Shown: positions 1 to 9,344, numbered from the stretch's first letter. The stretch: DNA of 64,000 nucleotides from Mesorhizobium sp. BR1-1-16 (GCF_020165495.1 NZ_JAIUIE010000007.1:62001-126000); one strand, 5' to 3'. Made by a program: numbers and translations. The notes: generated by a model from the sequence alone, not told the origin.

Positions 1-729
1 CTGCAGGACCACCTGCAGATCCGCACCATCTTTTCGGTCACCGGCGCGAAGACCTTGAACGACCGCGCCGCGACGCTGCATGGCAAAGCGGGCATCGCGC
101 TTCAATACGCGCTGACTCAGAGCGGCCCGATGGCCATGGCGCCGAGCCAGCTCGGCATCTTCACGCGCAGCGGACCGGCGCATAACCGCGCCAATATCGA
201 ATATCACGTCCAGCCGCTGTCGCTGGACGCGTTCGGCCAGCCCCTGCATCGGACGCCGGCGCTCACGGTTTCGGTCTGTAACTTGCGCCCCGCCAGCCGC
301 GGATCGAGCCATGCGGCGAGCGCCGATCCGCAGGCCGCGCCGTCAATCCAGCCGAACTACCTTTCCACCGAGGCGGACCGTATCGTCGCCGCCGACAGCA
401 TTCGTCATGCGCGCCGCCTGATGACTCAGTCGCCGCTCGCGCCCTATCGTCCGGTGGAGATCAGGCCAGGACCAGGACCCGAGGATGACGACGCTCTGGC
501 GCGGCTGGCCGGCGAGATCGGAACCACGATTTTCCATCCGGTGGGCACAGCGAAGATGGGCAGCGACGCGGACGCCGTCGTCGATGGGGATCTGAAGGTG
601 CGTGGCCTGGACGGCCTCCGCATCGCCGATTGCTCGATCATGCCGACCATCGTCTCAGGCAATACGCACGCGCCGGCCGTGATGATCGGCGAGAGAGCAG
701 CTGAGCGCATCGCCGCGGCATCTCACTGA
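1..729 (+). CDS. GMC-family FAD oxidoreductase, C-terminal part (5' end outside window)
   Basis: The reading frame is open from base 1 to the stop at 727-729, so this is the C-terminal part of a longer gene. It matches the C-terminal domain of GMC oxidoreductases (choline dehydrogenase or alcohol dehydrogenase type). Seen directly are FHPVGTAKMG, which carries the catalytic His, then RIADCSIMP, then SGNTHAP followed by a MIGERAAE helix. Family members use FAD to oxidise an alcohol to an aldehyde. The usual motif is GNTNAP; here the residue after GNT is His, which GMC enzymes also tolerate at the second catalytic position. The N-terminal FAD-binding half is not in the window, so the substrate cannot be given. 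The next gene lies on the opposite strand, 26 bases away. Confidence 0.88.
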   Translation: MQDHLQIRTIFSVTGAKTLNDRAATLHGKAGIALQYALTQSGPMAMAPSQLGIFTRSGPAHNRANIEYHVQPLSLDAFGQPLHRTPALTVSVCNLRPASRGSSHAASADPQAAPSIQPNYLSTEADRIVAADSIRHARRLMTQSPLAPYRPVEIRPGPGPEDDDALARLAGEIGTTIFHPVGTAKMGSDADAVVDGDLKVRGLDGLRIADCSIMPTIVSGNTHAPAVMIGERAAERIAAASH

Positions 730-755
730 ATCCGGCAGCCGCATCCGCGGGGTGC

Positions 756-1469
756 TTACCAGGGAACGGTGCGTCCTTCGCGATCGACATAGCGGAGGCC
801 GGGCTGGCCTTGCTGCGCCAGCAGCACGTCGACGACCTTGGGCACCGCGTCCTCGAGGGCTACCGGCGCGTTTGGACCACCGAGTTCCGTACGAATCCAG
901 CCGGGCGCCAGCAAAAGCAGAGCGCGTGCCTGACCACCCTGCCGCGCAGCATAGCAACGCATATACTGGTTCAGCGCCGCCTTGGAGCCACGATAGACCT
1001 CATGGCCACCTCTAGTGTTGTTGGCGATGCTGCCCTGGCCTGACGACATGACGCCGATCATGCCGGTGGGTGAAACGAGATCCTGCAGCGCCTCGATCAC
1101 CCGCATCGGGCTCAGTGCATTGGTGACCATGACGCGGACGAAATCCTCCGTCGAAGTTTCGGCGATGGTTTCGTCCTGATCGGTATTGGCCGTTCCCGCA
1201 TTGACGAAGAGGATCTCGAAACTGCGGCCCGCGAGGCGGCTGCGCAAAGCCGCGATCTGATCCGGCTCGGTCACGTCGAGCTGCTCGATCTCGACGCGGT
1301 CCGGATAGCCGTCTGCGAGCTCGTGCAGCAATGTTCGCTGGGGACCGCGAACCGTGCCAATGACCTTCCAGCCCCTCCGCAGCAATTCCGCCGCCATAGC
1401 GTAGCCAAGGCCCCGCGAAGCGCCGATCAGCAGGATCGTGCCTGCCGCTTCAGTGTTGCTTTCTGACAT
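756..1469 (-). CDS. Short-chain dehydrogenase/reductase (SDR)
   Basis: A roughly 237-residue classical SDR. The N-terminal Rossmann motif reads IGASRGLGYAM, the NAG motif appears as FVNAGTA, the catalytic Ser lies in VMSSGQG, and YRGSK supplies the Tyr and Lys. It should be a cytoplasmic NAD(P)(H)-dependent oxidoreductase of unknown substrate. I start it at the ATG at 1469 (MSESN), which has a GAGG sequence just upstream. The longer reading to 1547 adds 26 residues with no SDR similarity. The gene is divergent from the LysR regulator that starts at 1603, so it is the likely target of that regulator. The 133-base gap would hold both promoters. Confidence 0.88.
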   Translation of the reverse strand: MSESNTEAAGTILLIGASRGLGYAMAAELLRRGWKVIGTVRGPQRTLLHELADGYPDRVEIEQLDVTEPDQIAALRSRLAGRSFEILFVNAGTANTDQDETIAETSTEDFVRVMVTNALSPMRVIEALQDLVSPTGMIGVMSSGQGSIANNTRGGHEVYRGSKAALNQYMRCYAARQGGQARALLLLAPGWIRTELGGPNAPVALEDAVPKVVDVLLAQQGQPGLRYVDREGRTVPW

Positions 1470-1602
1470 CCATAAATCCTCGTCCCCTGCAATGGTCCGA
1501 GGATGATTGTCCTTGCTAACGACGGGCGCCAGACGCACGCAACGCAAACACGTGTTGCATCCGACGCTAGGTTAGGAAGAACCCCCAGCCTAATATGCGT
1601 CC

Positions 1603-2511
1603 ATGGACCCAATCGATCTCAACCTGCTCCCCGCGCTCGATGCGCTGCTCACCGAGGGGAGCGTAACCGGCGCGGCACGGCGCCTCGGTCTCAGTTCCTC
1701 GGCCATGAGCCGGACGCTCGCGCGCCTGCGCGCTGCGACGGGCGATCCGTTGCTCGTACGCGCCGGACGCGGACTTGTTCCGACGCCGCACGCCGCCGCT
1801 CTCCGCGCACGCGTGCATGAACTGGCCCGCGAGGCGAGGGACGTCCTCAGCCCGCAGCACGACCGTCTCGATCTGGCGATGCTCGATCGAACCTTCGTCA
1901 TTCGCGCGAATGAGGGCTTCATCGGGCTGTTCTCCGCGCCGCTCGTAGACGCGGTCACCAAGGCCGCGCCGCGCGTGCGCCTCTGCTTTGCTCCGAAACC
2001 CGCCAAGGACGCTGGACCGCTGCGGGAGGGCACTGTCGATCTCGAGATCGGGGTGCTCGGTGCATTCGCGCCTGAGGTCCGCACCCAGTTGCTTTTCCGC
2101 GACACTTTCATTGGCGCGGTGCGGGACGGGCACGCTTTGCTCTCCGGCTCGATTACGCCTGAACGCTACGCAGCCTCCGGGCACGTCGTGGTGTCACGCA
2201 AGGGCCACTTCAGGGGGCCTGTCGATGAGGCACTCCAGACGCTCGGGCTTCAGCGCGAAATCGTCGCGGTCGTACCTGGCTTTCCAGATGCCTTACAGAT
2301 TGCGCGTCGATCCGACCTTGTCGCGCTTGTACCGCGATCGTGCCTGCGAACTGACATCGGCGCCTCTTTCTCCGTCGGCCTGATCGGCTTCGAACTCCCG
2401 GTCGCCACACCGGCCATTGCGGTGTCCGCGATGTGGCATCCGCGCATGGATGCCGACCCCGCCCATCGCTGGCTCCGCGACACCGTTATCGCGACCTGCC
2501 GCTTGGCATAG
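1603..2511 (+). CDS. LysR-family transcriptional regulator
   Basis: A 302-residue protein with the LysR layout. An N-terminal winged helix-turn-helix (about residues 5-65) carries DLNLLPALDALLTEGSVTGA, the recognition helix region SSSAMSRTLARLR, and DPLLVRAGRGLVPT. A periplasmic-binding-like effector domain follows (about 90-300). LysR proteins usually control a divergently transcribed neighbour in response to a small molecule. Here that neighbour is the SDR gene ending at 756. The start at 1603 is the standard LysR position, a few residues before DLNLL. The gene is convergent with tRNA-Ser. The effector is unknown. Confidence 0.93.
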   Translation: MDPIDLNLLPALDALLTEGSVTGAARRLGLSSSAMSRTLARLRAATGDPLLVRAGRGLVPTPHAAALRARVHELAREARDVLSPQHDRLDLAMLDRTFVIRANEGFIGLFSAPLVDAVTKAAPRVRLCFAPKPAKDAGPLREGTVDLEIGVLGAFAPEVRTQLLFRDTFIGAVRDGHALLSGSITPERYAASGHVVVSRKGHFRGPVDEALQTLGLQREIVAVVPGFPDALQIARRSDLVALVPRSCLRTDIGASFSVGLIGFELPVATPAIAVSAMWHPRMDADPAHRWLRDTVIATCRLA

Positions 2512-2538
2512 ACCTGGAAACGACCGTCGTGGGCAAGC

Positions 2539-2628
2539 TGGCGGATGGGGTGGGATTCGAACCCACGGAGGGCTTGCACCCTCGGCGGTTTTCAAGACCG
2601 CTGCCTTAAACCACTCGGCCACCCATCC
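2539..2628 (-). tRNA. tRNA-Ser (anticodon UGA)
   Basis: The reverse strand from 2628 reads GGATGGG for the 5' acceptor arm and CCCATCC plus discriminator G for the 3' arm, followed by an encoded CCA at 2541-2539. The anticodon stem GCGGT/ACCGC encloses the loop CTTGAAA, with anticodon TGA at 2594-2592. The T arm is GTGGG TTCGAAT CCCAC. A long variable arm (GAGGGTGCAAGCCCTC) makes it a class II tRNA, as expected for serine. The 3' end lies 27 bases from the stop of the LysR gene. Confidence 0.97.
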
Positions 2629-3134
2629 AAGCCTTGAAGACGCTGGCCTTTTCGCCCGGGCCTGCGCGTCGCGCGAGGGCGATTGCTGGCGGACGAATGC
2701 CGAACGGCTAGAGGGCCTCGGCTTTACCGCGCCTCGGATCGTCGCGTCAACACGCCCGACCGGATCGCACGACGCATCCGGGTAATGCGCCGGAGATATC
2801 GAGCGGCGTGCGGCCATCAACTTTGAAACCAGAGAGACCTGTACCTCGGAAGCGGGCAAGACGTTACCGGCCGCGACGAGCCAGCGGCGTCTCGGCGGAT
2901 TGCCTGGCGGTGGCCGGCTGCGAGTTGACGCGGCGGCATGCCGTTCTCATTGCCGCGAATTTCGCCCGGCCGATTGACGTGTTCTTAACCAGCTGTCAAC
3001 GGAAGTGCCTGCCTATGGACGATGGGATGGCCGGGCGGTTCTCGCCTTGTCCGTGTCGTCGGCGTGTCGGCAATGCGACACGATCCGGCTGCTTGGTCGA
3101 CAAGGCGGGCAGTTGCTGCTATCAGAGAGGCAGG
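2629..3134. other. Intergenic region without a supported gene
   Basis: About 500 bases between tRNA-Ser and rlpA. An open frame running into rlpA exists from 2808, but its product is Arg/Cys-rich and unlike any protein family, and a ribosome site sits only at 3125-3134. I see no RNA gene or clear repeat. It must hold the tRNA promoter (reverse) and the rlpA promoter (forward). Confidence 0.5.
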
Positions 3135-4637
3135 ATGGGGACGTCGAGTAAACACAGCCCGCGCGTATCGCGACTGGACCGATCGGCTGCTAGGCCGTTC
3201 GTGGCAGCGCTGTTTATGGCAGCGGCCGCTTCTCTCGTGGCGTCCTGCGCATCGGCGCCGCCGCCTTCCAAGAAGCGCTCGTCCGAGTATTTTCCTGAAA
3301 GCAAATATGGGGTGAAGGCCAGTCCGCGGGTTGTCCAATATGGCCAGCCGGTGCCGCAGGGCGGCGGACGCTACATGGTCGGCAAGGCCTATACGGTGAA
3401 GGGCCGCGTCTACAAGCCGTTCGAGCACAAGAAATACACGGCCGTCGGTTATGCGTCCTGGTATGGCTCCGCCTTCCATGGGCGTTATACGGCAAACGGA
3501 GAAGTCTATGACATGGACACGCTTTCGGCTGCGCATCCGACGATGCCGCTGCCAAGCTATGCCCGCGTCACCAACCTCAAGAACGGCTCTTCGGTCGTGG
3601 TCCGCGTCAATGATCGCGGTCCATATGAGCGCGACCGGCTGATCGACCTCTCCGCCAAGACGGCGGAACTGCTCGAGGTGAAGCGGCACGGCGCCGTCAA
3701 GGTCAAGGTCGAGTATATCGGCCCGGCCAAGATGGAAGGCCATGACAAGCAGATGCTGATGGCGACCTATGTCGCCCCGAGCAATACCGAGATGGGCAAC
3801 CCGAATGTGATGGTTGCCATGAACCAGGTGAAGCGCGCGAGCGCGGTTGCCGTCGCCATGCGTTCGCAGCCGCAGCCGGCAGCACCGACGATCGCCGTCG
3901 CGATGCGCCAGCCGGCGCCCGCCGCGACCGTCGCCGTTGCCATGCGCGCCCCGGCCGCGAGCCCGCAGATCGTCCTTGCGATGGCGCCGATCCCGCGTGC
4001 GCGTCCCGATATCTTTGTCGAGGGCGGGACGCCGATCGACCCCTACAACTATGAAATTCAGGCCGCCCAGAACGAGGCTCCAGCCGCCGCTCCCGTCTAT
4101 CGGGCTCCGGCTGCGGTTGCGATCGCCGAACCCGAGAGCGTTGCCGCGCCGACCGTGGTACGTGCGTCGGCCACCGGCGGCACGACCTATGGCGAGCGGA
4201 CGCTCGGCACCTTTACGGTCGACAATCCCGCCGCCTTCACCGAAGAAGATCAGCAGCCGGTCTATCGTTCAGCGCGCTCGTCCTATGCGTCCGATCCGGA
4301 CTTCACGGAGGCGCAGCGCGCCGCCGATGGTCTGGCACGATCGTCCCATGCCGGCCTCAATCTTGCGCTGCAGCAGGCTGTCGCCCGCGCAGCCGCCGAA
4401 CGCAGCGCCGACGCGACGGAGATCGCCGTCGGCGTTTTCGCCAGCGACGCCAACGCGGCGGCCATGGCCGGGCGGCTCGCTTGGCTTGGCCGCGCGCGGT
4501 CGACCGAAATGGTCGTTGGCGGCCGGACGATGCAACGATTGACGCTTCTCGTCACCAATCGGAGCGTCTCCGACAGCGAGGCGGTCGCAGCCGTCACGGC
4601 AGCCGGTGCCCGCGACGCGTTCATCGTCACGCGCTGA
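3135..4637 (+). CDS. rlpA: RlpA-like septal ring lytic transglycosylase lipoprotein
   Basis: A 500-residue lipoprotein. The start at 3135 is set by a GAGAGG-type ribosome site just upstream. The signal peptide ends in a lipobox, LVASC, with the lipidated Cys at residue 38. A double-psi beta-barrel domain (about 104-180) contains YASWYG, GEVYD (Glu123) and VNDRGPY (Asp160). In studied RlpA proteins the Glu and Asp are the catalytic residues that cleave denuded glycan strands. Residues 224-290 are a low-complexity linker with repeated V-A-M-R/N units. The C-terminal 80 residues resemble a degenerate SPOR domain, expected to bind denuded peptidoglycan. It is usually anchored in the outer membrane. 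It leads the dacF-tmk-holB block, an order familiar in Rhizobiales. Confidence 0.9.
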   Translation: MGTSSKHSPRVSRLDRSAARPFVAALFMAAAASLVASCASAPPPSKKRSSEYFPESKYGVKASPRVVQYGQPVPQGGGRYMVGKAYTVKGRVYKPFEHKKYTAVGYASWYGSAFHGRYTANGEVYDMDTLSAAHPTMPLPSYARVTNLKNGSSVVVRVNDRGPYERDRLIDLSAKTAELLEVKRHGAVKVKVEYIGPAKMEGHDKQMLMATYVAPSNTEMGNPNVMVAMNQVKRASAVAVAMRSQPQPAAPTIAVAMRQPAPAATVAVAMRAPAASPQIVLAMAPIPRARPDIFVEGGTPIDPYNYEIQAAQNEAPAAAPVYRAPAAVAIAEPESVAAPTVVRASATGGTTYGERTLGTFTVDNPAAFTEEDQQPVYRSARSSYASDPDFTEAQRAADGLARSSHAGLNLALQQAVARAAAERSADATEIAVGVFASDANAAAMAGRLAWLGRARSTEMVVGGRTMQRLTLLVTNRSVSDSEAVAAVTAAGARDAFIVTR

Positions 4638-4720
4638 CGAGCGGCAACTCGCTGCCGCTTGACGGCGGGACTGCGGCGACGGCATCTCGCATGTTGGGCA
4701 TTTCCGAACGGGTCCTGTCC

Positions 4721-5878
4721 ATGTCGCCTCATGCGCGTCGACCTTTGATCGCTATGGCCGTGATGCTGTTGTCGGTTGCTGTGGCTCCGGCGCAGCAGGC
4801 CTTTGACAGCAAGGCCTTGCGCGCGATTCTGGTCGATGTCGATTCCGGGGCAACGCTCTATCGAAAGGCTGAGAACGATCCGTTCGAGCCTGCGGCGATG
4901 GCCAAGATGATGACGATGGCCGTGGTGTTCGATGCGCTGAAGGCCGGCGAGATCCGGCTCGACCAGACCTTCAAGGTCAGCGAGAACGCTTGGCGGACCG
5001 GCGGCGCGCCATCGCGCAGCGCCACGATGTTCGCGGCGCTGAAATCCGAGGTCCCGTTGTCGGACCTCCTGCGCGGCGCGATCGTTCAGGCCGGCAATGA
5101 CGCCTGTTTGATCCTCGCCGAAGGCATTGCCGGATCGGAAGCGGCGTTCGTGGTGCGCATGAACAAGAAAGCGGCCGCACTTGGGCTTACCGGCTCGAGT
5201 TTTCGCAACGTCACAGGCTTCGCCGATCCGCAGCAGAAGACGACGGCCGCCGATCTCGCCACGATTGCGGACTATCTCGCGACGAGCCACCCCGACCTCT
5301 ACAAGATCTATTCAGAGCCAGAGTTTACCTGGAACAAGATCACCCAGCGCAACCGCAATCCGCTGCTGGCAGCCGGCATTGGTGTTGACGGACTTTCGAC
5401 CGGCTACAGCGAGGCTGCGGGCTTCGGCCTGACGGCCTCGGCTCTGCGCGACGGCCACCGGCTGACGGCGGTCGTCAGCGGGCTACCGACCGACAAGGCG
5501 CGTGCAGAGGAGGCCTCGAAGCTCTTCGACTATGCCGGGGCGGCGTTCGAACGTATACGCTTCTTCGGGGCAGGCGAAACGATCGCTGACGCACGCGTCT
5601 ATGGCGGCGCGGCGAGCGGTGTGCCGCTCGCGACCAAGGCGCCGCTTGATGTCCTCCTGGTGCGAGGGGCGCGCGACCGCATCAGGGCGCGTCTCGTCTA
5701 TGCCGGGCCGCTGATCGCTCCCGTCAAGGCAGGGCAGGAGGTCGGCACTGTCCGCGTCTATGTCGGCGACGACCTGCTGGTCGAAAAACCCGTCGTCACG
5801 ATGGAGGATGTCGCGGCGGGAACGATGGAGCGGCGGGCCTTCGATGCGATTGGTGAATTGCTGGTTGGCTGGCTTTGA
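4721..5878 (+). CDS. DacF/PBP5-like protein with all three catalytic motifs altered (predicted pseudo-carboxypeptidase)
   Basis: A 385-residue exported protein of the S11 D-Ala-D-Ala carboxypeptidase family. It has a signal peptide (MSPHARRP, then a hydrophobic stretch ending APAQQ), the peptidase domain (about 30-265), the PBP5_C beta domain and a C-terminal amphipathic helix. Active enzymes need SxxK, SxN and KTG. Here the DNA reads A59-M-A-K62 (4895-4906), A124-G-N126 (5090-5098) and S226-T-G228 (5396-5404). The nucleophile, the second-motif Ser and the KTG Lys are all lost, although flanking residues such as NDAC and GFGLTASALRDG are well kept. I infer a non-catalytic scaffold or substrate-binding role in the envelope. 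An ATG at 4691 is an alternative start. The stop overlaps the tmk start by one base. Confidence 0.9.
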   Translation: MSPHARRPLIAMAVMLLSVAVAPAQQAFDSKALRAILVDVDSGATLYRKAENDPFEPAAMAKMMTMAVVFDALKAGEIRLDQTFKVSENAWRTGGAPSRSATMFAALKSEVPLSDLLRGAIVQAGNDACLILAEGIAGSEAAFVVRMNKKAAALGLTGSSFRNVTGFADPQQKTTAADLATIADYLATSHPDLYKIYSEPEFTWNKITQRNRNPLLAAGIGVDGLSTGYSEAAGFGLTASALRDGHRLTAVVSGLPTDKARAEEASKLFDYAGAAFERIRFFGAGETIADARVYGGAASGVPLATKAPLDVLLVRGARDRIRARLVYAGPLIAPVKAGQEVGTVRVYVGDDLLVEKPVVTMEDVAAGTMERRAFDAIGELLVGWL

Positions 5879-6561
5879 TGCGAACCGAAGAACCTGACCA
5901 TTCGTCGCGATCGCCGCTGGTGCGGGCAGGGCGCTTCATCACGTTCGAAGGCGGCGAGGGCGCAGGAAAGTCGACGCAGCTCCGCCGTCTCGGCGAGCGG
6001 CTGAGCGACCAAGGCATCGAGATCGTCGTGACGCGCGAGCCCGGAGGGACGCCGACCGCCGAAGCGATTCGCAGCTACGTCCTCTCCGGCGCCGCCGAAC
6101 CGCTCGGCGCAGAAGGCGAGACGATGTTGTTCGCCGCGGCGCGCGCCGATCATGTCGACCGCGTCATCCGGCCGGCGATCCTCCGTGGCGCATTCGTGCT
6201 CTGTGACCGCTTCATCGATTCGACCCGCGCCTATCAGGGCGCCGACGGCGTCGATCCGGAGCTGATCGACCAGCTTGAGGCGCTTGCCATTGGCGATATG
6301 AGGCCACATCTGACGCTGATGCTCGACGTGCCAGCTGAAATCGGACTGGCGCGAGCGGCGGCGCGGCGCGGCGCCGACGGAGCCGATAGATTCGAACGCG
6401 AAACGATCGACCGGCACGAAGCGCGGCGACAGATATTCCTCGGCATCGCGGCGCGTGAACCTGAGCGGTGCGTCGTCATCAACGCGATGCAGGCAGAGGA
6501 TGACGTCGCCGCCGATATCTGGCAGGCCGTCATGAGCCGATTGCTGACGCAAGCCGATTGA
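5878..6561 (+). CDS. tmk: Thymidylate kinase
   Basis: A 227-residue dTMP kinase that makes dTDP from dTMP and ATP for DNA synthesis. The P-loop GGEGAGKST lies near the N-terminus, followed by the TREPGGTP motif that carries the DR/RE catalytic region. CDRFIDSTRAYQG follows (the DRY-like motif), and then a LID region rich in Arg (ARAAARRGADG). Length is normal for the family. The ATG at 5878 overlaps the dacF-like stop (TGATG), so translation is probably coupled. holB follows after 10 bases, the standard alphaproteobacterial tmk-holB order. Confidence 0.97.
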   Translation: MRTEEPDHSSRSPLVRAGRFITFEGGEGAGKSTQLRRLGERLSDQGIEIVVTREPGGTPTAEAIRSYVLSGAAEPLGAEGETMLFAAARADHVDRVIRPAILRGAFVLCDRFIDSTRAYQGADGVDPELIDQLEALAIGDMRPHLTLMLDVPAEIGLARAAARRGADGADRFERETIDRHEARRQIFLGIAAREPERCVVINAMQAEDDVAADIWQAVMSRLLTQAD

Positions 6562-6571
6562 AGGGATCCCG

Positions 6572-7648
6572 ATGGCCGTCTCGCCCGATCTGCCTCAGCT
6601 CGACGCCCTCGAAGGCTGGCCGAGCCCCGAGGAGCAGACCGACTGGTACGGGGCCGCGTCCGACGAAAAGCTTCTCGTCGACGCCTATCGCGGTGGTCGC
6701 ATGCACCATGCCTGGCTGATCACAGGCCCGCGCGGCAGCGGCAAGGCGACGCTTGCCTACCGCTTCGCGCGCTTTGCGCTGGCCCATCCAGACGCTGCGC
6801 GCGCGCCGGCCGCCGAAAGCCTCGCGATCGATCCTGGCCATCCGGCCGCGCGCAAGATTGCGGCGCATGCCCACCCGAACCTCCTGACCCTGGCGCGGCC
6901 TTACGACGACAAGAACAAGCGGTTCAAGGAATCGGTGACCGTCGACGAAGTTCGCCGCACCATTCCGTTCTTTGGCGCTACGGCAGGCGAGGCGGGCTGG
7001 CGGATCTCGATCGTCGACGCCGCGGATGACATGAATGCCAGTGCCGCCAACGCTCTGCTCAAAGTCCTCGAGGAGCCGCCGCGTGGTGCGCTGTTCTTCG
7101 TGCTGAGCCACGCACCCGGCCGCCTGCTGCCGACCATTCGCTCGCGCTGCCGACGGCTGGACCTCACGCCGCTCGGCAGCGACGTCATCGAGCGTGCACT
7201 GGAGCGCCATTCCGATGCCGGCCCTGACGAGCGACGATTCGCTGCGCTGGCGGGGGAAGGCAGCATTCGCCGAGCCGTCCGCTTCCTCGACGAGGAGGTG
7301 ATGGCCATCGGCAGCGCCTTCGGCCGCGCGGTCGGCCGCTTCCCAGCGCTGGACGCCGGCGCTGCGCACCGCCTCGGCGATATCGTCGCGCAGCGCGGGG
7401 CCGACGATGCCTTCGAGAGCTTCCAGGATCTGGTTTTCGACTGGCTTGCACGACGAGCGCGCGGATTGCCCGAGCCCGAGACGCTCGGCGCCCTGCCGCC
7501 TGTCGTGGCCGCCGTTCCGCTTGCGCGCTGGGCGGAGGTGTGGGAGAAAGTCCGCCAATCCTCGGCCGAGGTCGAGGCACTCAATCTTGACCGCAAGCAA
7601 TACGTGCTCACGACAATCGACATGCTCGCCCGCGCAACCCGAATGTGA
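6572..7648 (+). CDS. holB: DNA polymerase III subunit delta'
   Basis: A 358-residue clamp-loader subunit of the AAA+ fold. Seen are HHAWLITGPRGSGKATLAYR (a Walker A-like loop), the Walker B-like region ISIVDAADDMNASAANALLK, LEEPP, and the arginine-finger motif TIRSRCRRL (SRC). It works with the delta and tau/gamma subunits to load the beta clamp on DNA. A good ribosome site (AAGGG) precedes the ATG at 6572. It follows tmk by 10 bases and precedes metG by 69 bases. Confidence 0.95.
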   Translation: MAVSPDLPQLDALEGWPSPEEQTDWYGAASDEKLLVDAYRGGRMHHAWLITGPRGSGKATLAYRFARFALAHPDAARAPAAESLAIDPGHPAARKIAAHAHPNLLTLARPYDDKNKRFKESVTVDEVRRTIPFFGATAGEAGWRISIVDAADDMNASAANALLKVLEEPPRGALFFVLSHAPGRLLPTIRSRCRRLDLTPLGSDVIERALERHSDAGPDERRFAALAGEGSIRRAVRFLDEEVMAIGSAFGRAVGRFPALDAGAAHRLGDIVAQRGADDAFESFQDLVFDWLARRARGLPEPETLGALPPVVAAVPLARWAEVWEKVRQSSAEVEALNLDRKQYVLTTIDMLARATRM

Positions 7649-7656
7649 CGCTCCGC

Positions 7657-7680
7657 GACCCCGGACCAAGTTCGGGGCCC
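7657..7680. repeat. Imperfect extragenic palindrome between holB and metG
   Basis: The sequence has arms CCCCGGACC and GTTCGGGG, pairing with one mismatch around a short AA centre. It begins 9 bases after the holB stop. There is no T-run after it, so it is not a clear intrinsic terminator. Similar CCCCGG...CCGGGG palindromes are common as extragenic repeats in alphaproteobacterial genomes. I saw no second copy in this window. Confidence 0.4.
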
Positions 7681-7717
7681 TTGTTGATGTCGCAATCGAA
7701 GAAGAGGCGAGAAGGCG

Positions 7718-9274
7718 ATGACGACGCCGAAATACTACATCACGACTCCGATCTTTTATCCGAATGGCGTGCCCCATATCGGCCACGCCTATACGGTGAT
7801 CGCGACCGACACGCTGGCGCGGTTTCAAAGGCTGGACGGCAAGGACGTGTTCTTTCTGACCGGCACCGACGAGCACGGTCTCAAGATGCAGCAGACCGCT
7901 GAGAAGGCCGGCCTGACGCCGCTTGCCCTGGCTGACCAGAATTCGGCCGCGTTCCAGAAACTGGTGGCGGCGGTCGGAGCCGAGCCCAGCGATTTCATTC
8001 GCACGACGGAAGCGCGCCACCATCGGTCCAGCGAAGAAATCTGGCGCCGCATGGCCGCGAACGGCGACATCTATCTCGATAAATATGCCGGATGGTATTC
8101 CGTTCGGCAGGAGCAATTCTTCGACGAGAAGGAAACAACGGTCGGCTCGGACGGGGTTCGCCGCGAACCGCTCGGTTCACCGGTCGAGTGGGTTGAGGAA
8201 GAGAGCTATTTCTTCCGCCTTTCGGCCTATCAGGACCGATTGCTCGCCCATTACGAAGCCAATCCGGACTTCATCGGACCCGACGAGCGCCGCAACGAGG
8301 TCGCGAGCTTCGTGCGTGGCGGTCTGCGCGATCTCTCGATTTCGCGGACGACATTCGACTGGGGAATCCCGGTTCCCGGCGACCCCAAGCATGTGATGTA
8401 TGTCTGGGTCGACGCGCTGACCAACTACATCACCGGCGTCGGCTATCCCGATGTCGAGAGTGAAAGTTTCAAGCGCTACTGGCCGGCCGATCTGCATGTC
8501 ATTGGCAAGGACATCGTCCGCTTCCATGCCGTTTACTGGCCGGCATTCCTGCTCTCGGCCGGCTTGCCGCCGCCCAAACGGGTCTTCGCGCACGGCTTCC
8601 TGTTCAACCGCGGCGAGAAAATGTCGAAGTCGGTCGGCAATGTCGTCGATCCGTTCTCGATGATCGAGACCTATGGCCTTGATCCTGTTCGGTTCTTCTT
8701 CCTGCGCGAAGTGCCATTCGGGCAGGATGGAAGCTATAGCCATGAGGCGATCGTCAACCGGATCAATGCCGATCTCGCCAATGACCTCGGCAATCTGGCC
8801 CAGCGCTCGCTTTCGATGATCGCCAAGAATTGCGACGGCGCCTTGCCGGTGCCCGGCGCCCTGACTGACGCCGACCGCGCGATCCTCGCCACGGCCGACG
8901 CGCTGCTGCCGGTCTGCCGCGCCGCGTTCGCCACGCAGCAGATCCACCAGGCGCTCAACGCCATCTGGACGGTGGTTGCCGACGCCAATCGCTATTTCGC
9001 CGGTGAGGCACCCTGGCAGCTCAAGAAGACGGACCCTGAGCGCATGGGGTCCGTGCTCTATGTCACGGCCGAACTGGTCCGCCAGATTGCCATCCTGTCG
9101 CAGCCTGTCATGCCAGCATCCAGCGCCAAGCTGCTGGATCTGCTGGGAGTTCCAACCGATCGCCGCACCTTTGCGGCTCTCGGCGAAGCGGGCCGCCTCG
9201 CAGGAGGCAGCCCGTTGCCAGCGCCAAGCGGCGTGTTCCCGCGCTACGTTGCCGAAGAGAGCCCGCAGGCTTAG
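7718..9274 (+). CDS. metG: Methionyl-tRNA synthetase
   Basis: A 518-residue class I aminoacyl-tRNA synthetase that charges tRNA-Met. The HIGH motif is H20-I-G-H23 (PHIGHAY) and the KMSKS motif is exact at residues 301-305. The length and the lack of a four-Cys zinc knuckle insert or C-terminal EMAP domain put it in the shorter MetG class found in Rhizobiales. The ATG at 7718 follows an AGAAGG ribosome site. It is the last forward gene of this stretch before an intrinsic terminator at 9304-9344. Confidence 0.97.
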   Translation: MTTPKYYITTPIFYPNGVPHIGHAYTVIATDTLARFQRLDGKDVFFLTGTDEHGLKMQQTAEKAGLTPLALADQNSAAFQKLVAAVGAEPSDFIRTTEARHHRSSEEIWRRMAANGDIYLDKYAGWYSVRQEQFFDEKETTVGSDGVRREPLGSPVEWVEEESYFFRLSAYQDRLLAHYEANPDFIGPDERRNEVASFVRGGLRDLSISRTTFDWGIPVPGDPKHVMYVWVDALTNYITGVGYPDVESESFKRYWPADLHVIGKDIVRFHAVYWPAFLLSAGLPPPKRVFAHGFLFNRGEKMSKSVGNVVDPFSMIETYGLDPVRFFFLREVPFGQDGSYSHEAIVNRINADLANDLGNLAQRSLSMIAKNCDGALPVPGALTDADRAILATADALLPVCRAAFATQQIHQALNAIWTVVADANRYFAGEAPWQLKKTDPERMGSVLYVTAELVRQIAILSQPVMPASSAKLLDLLGVPTDRRTFAALGEAGRLAGGSPLPAPSGVFPRYVAEESPQA

Positions 9275-9303
9275 CCGGTAGGCCGATTTGGCGCCAACGA
9301 GGC

Positions 9304-9344
9304 ACGAGAAGCAGTCGTCGCGACGCCGCGCGCTTCTCGTTTTT
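9304..9344 (+). terminator. Rho-independent terminator after metG
   Basis: ACGAGAAGC (9304-9312) pairs with GCTTCTCGT (9332-9340) in a 9-bp stem, followed directly by TTTT. It sits 30 bases after the metG stop, between metG and the convergent glycosyltransferase gene. The 19-base loop is GC-rich and may extend the structure. Confidence 0.8.
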
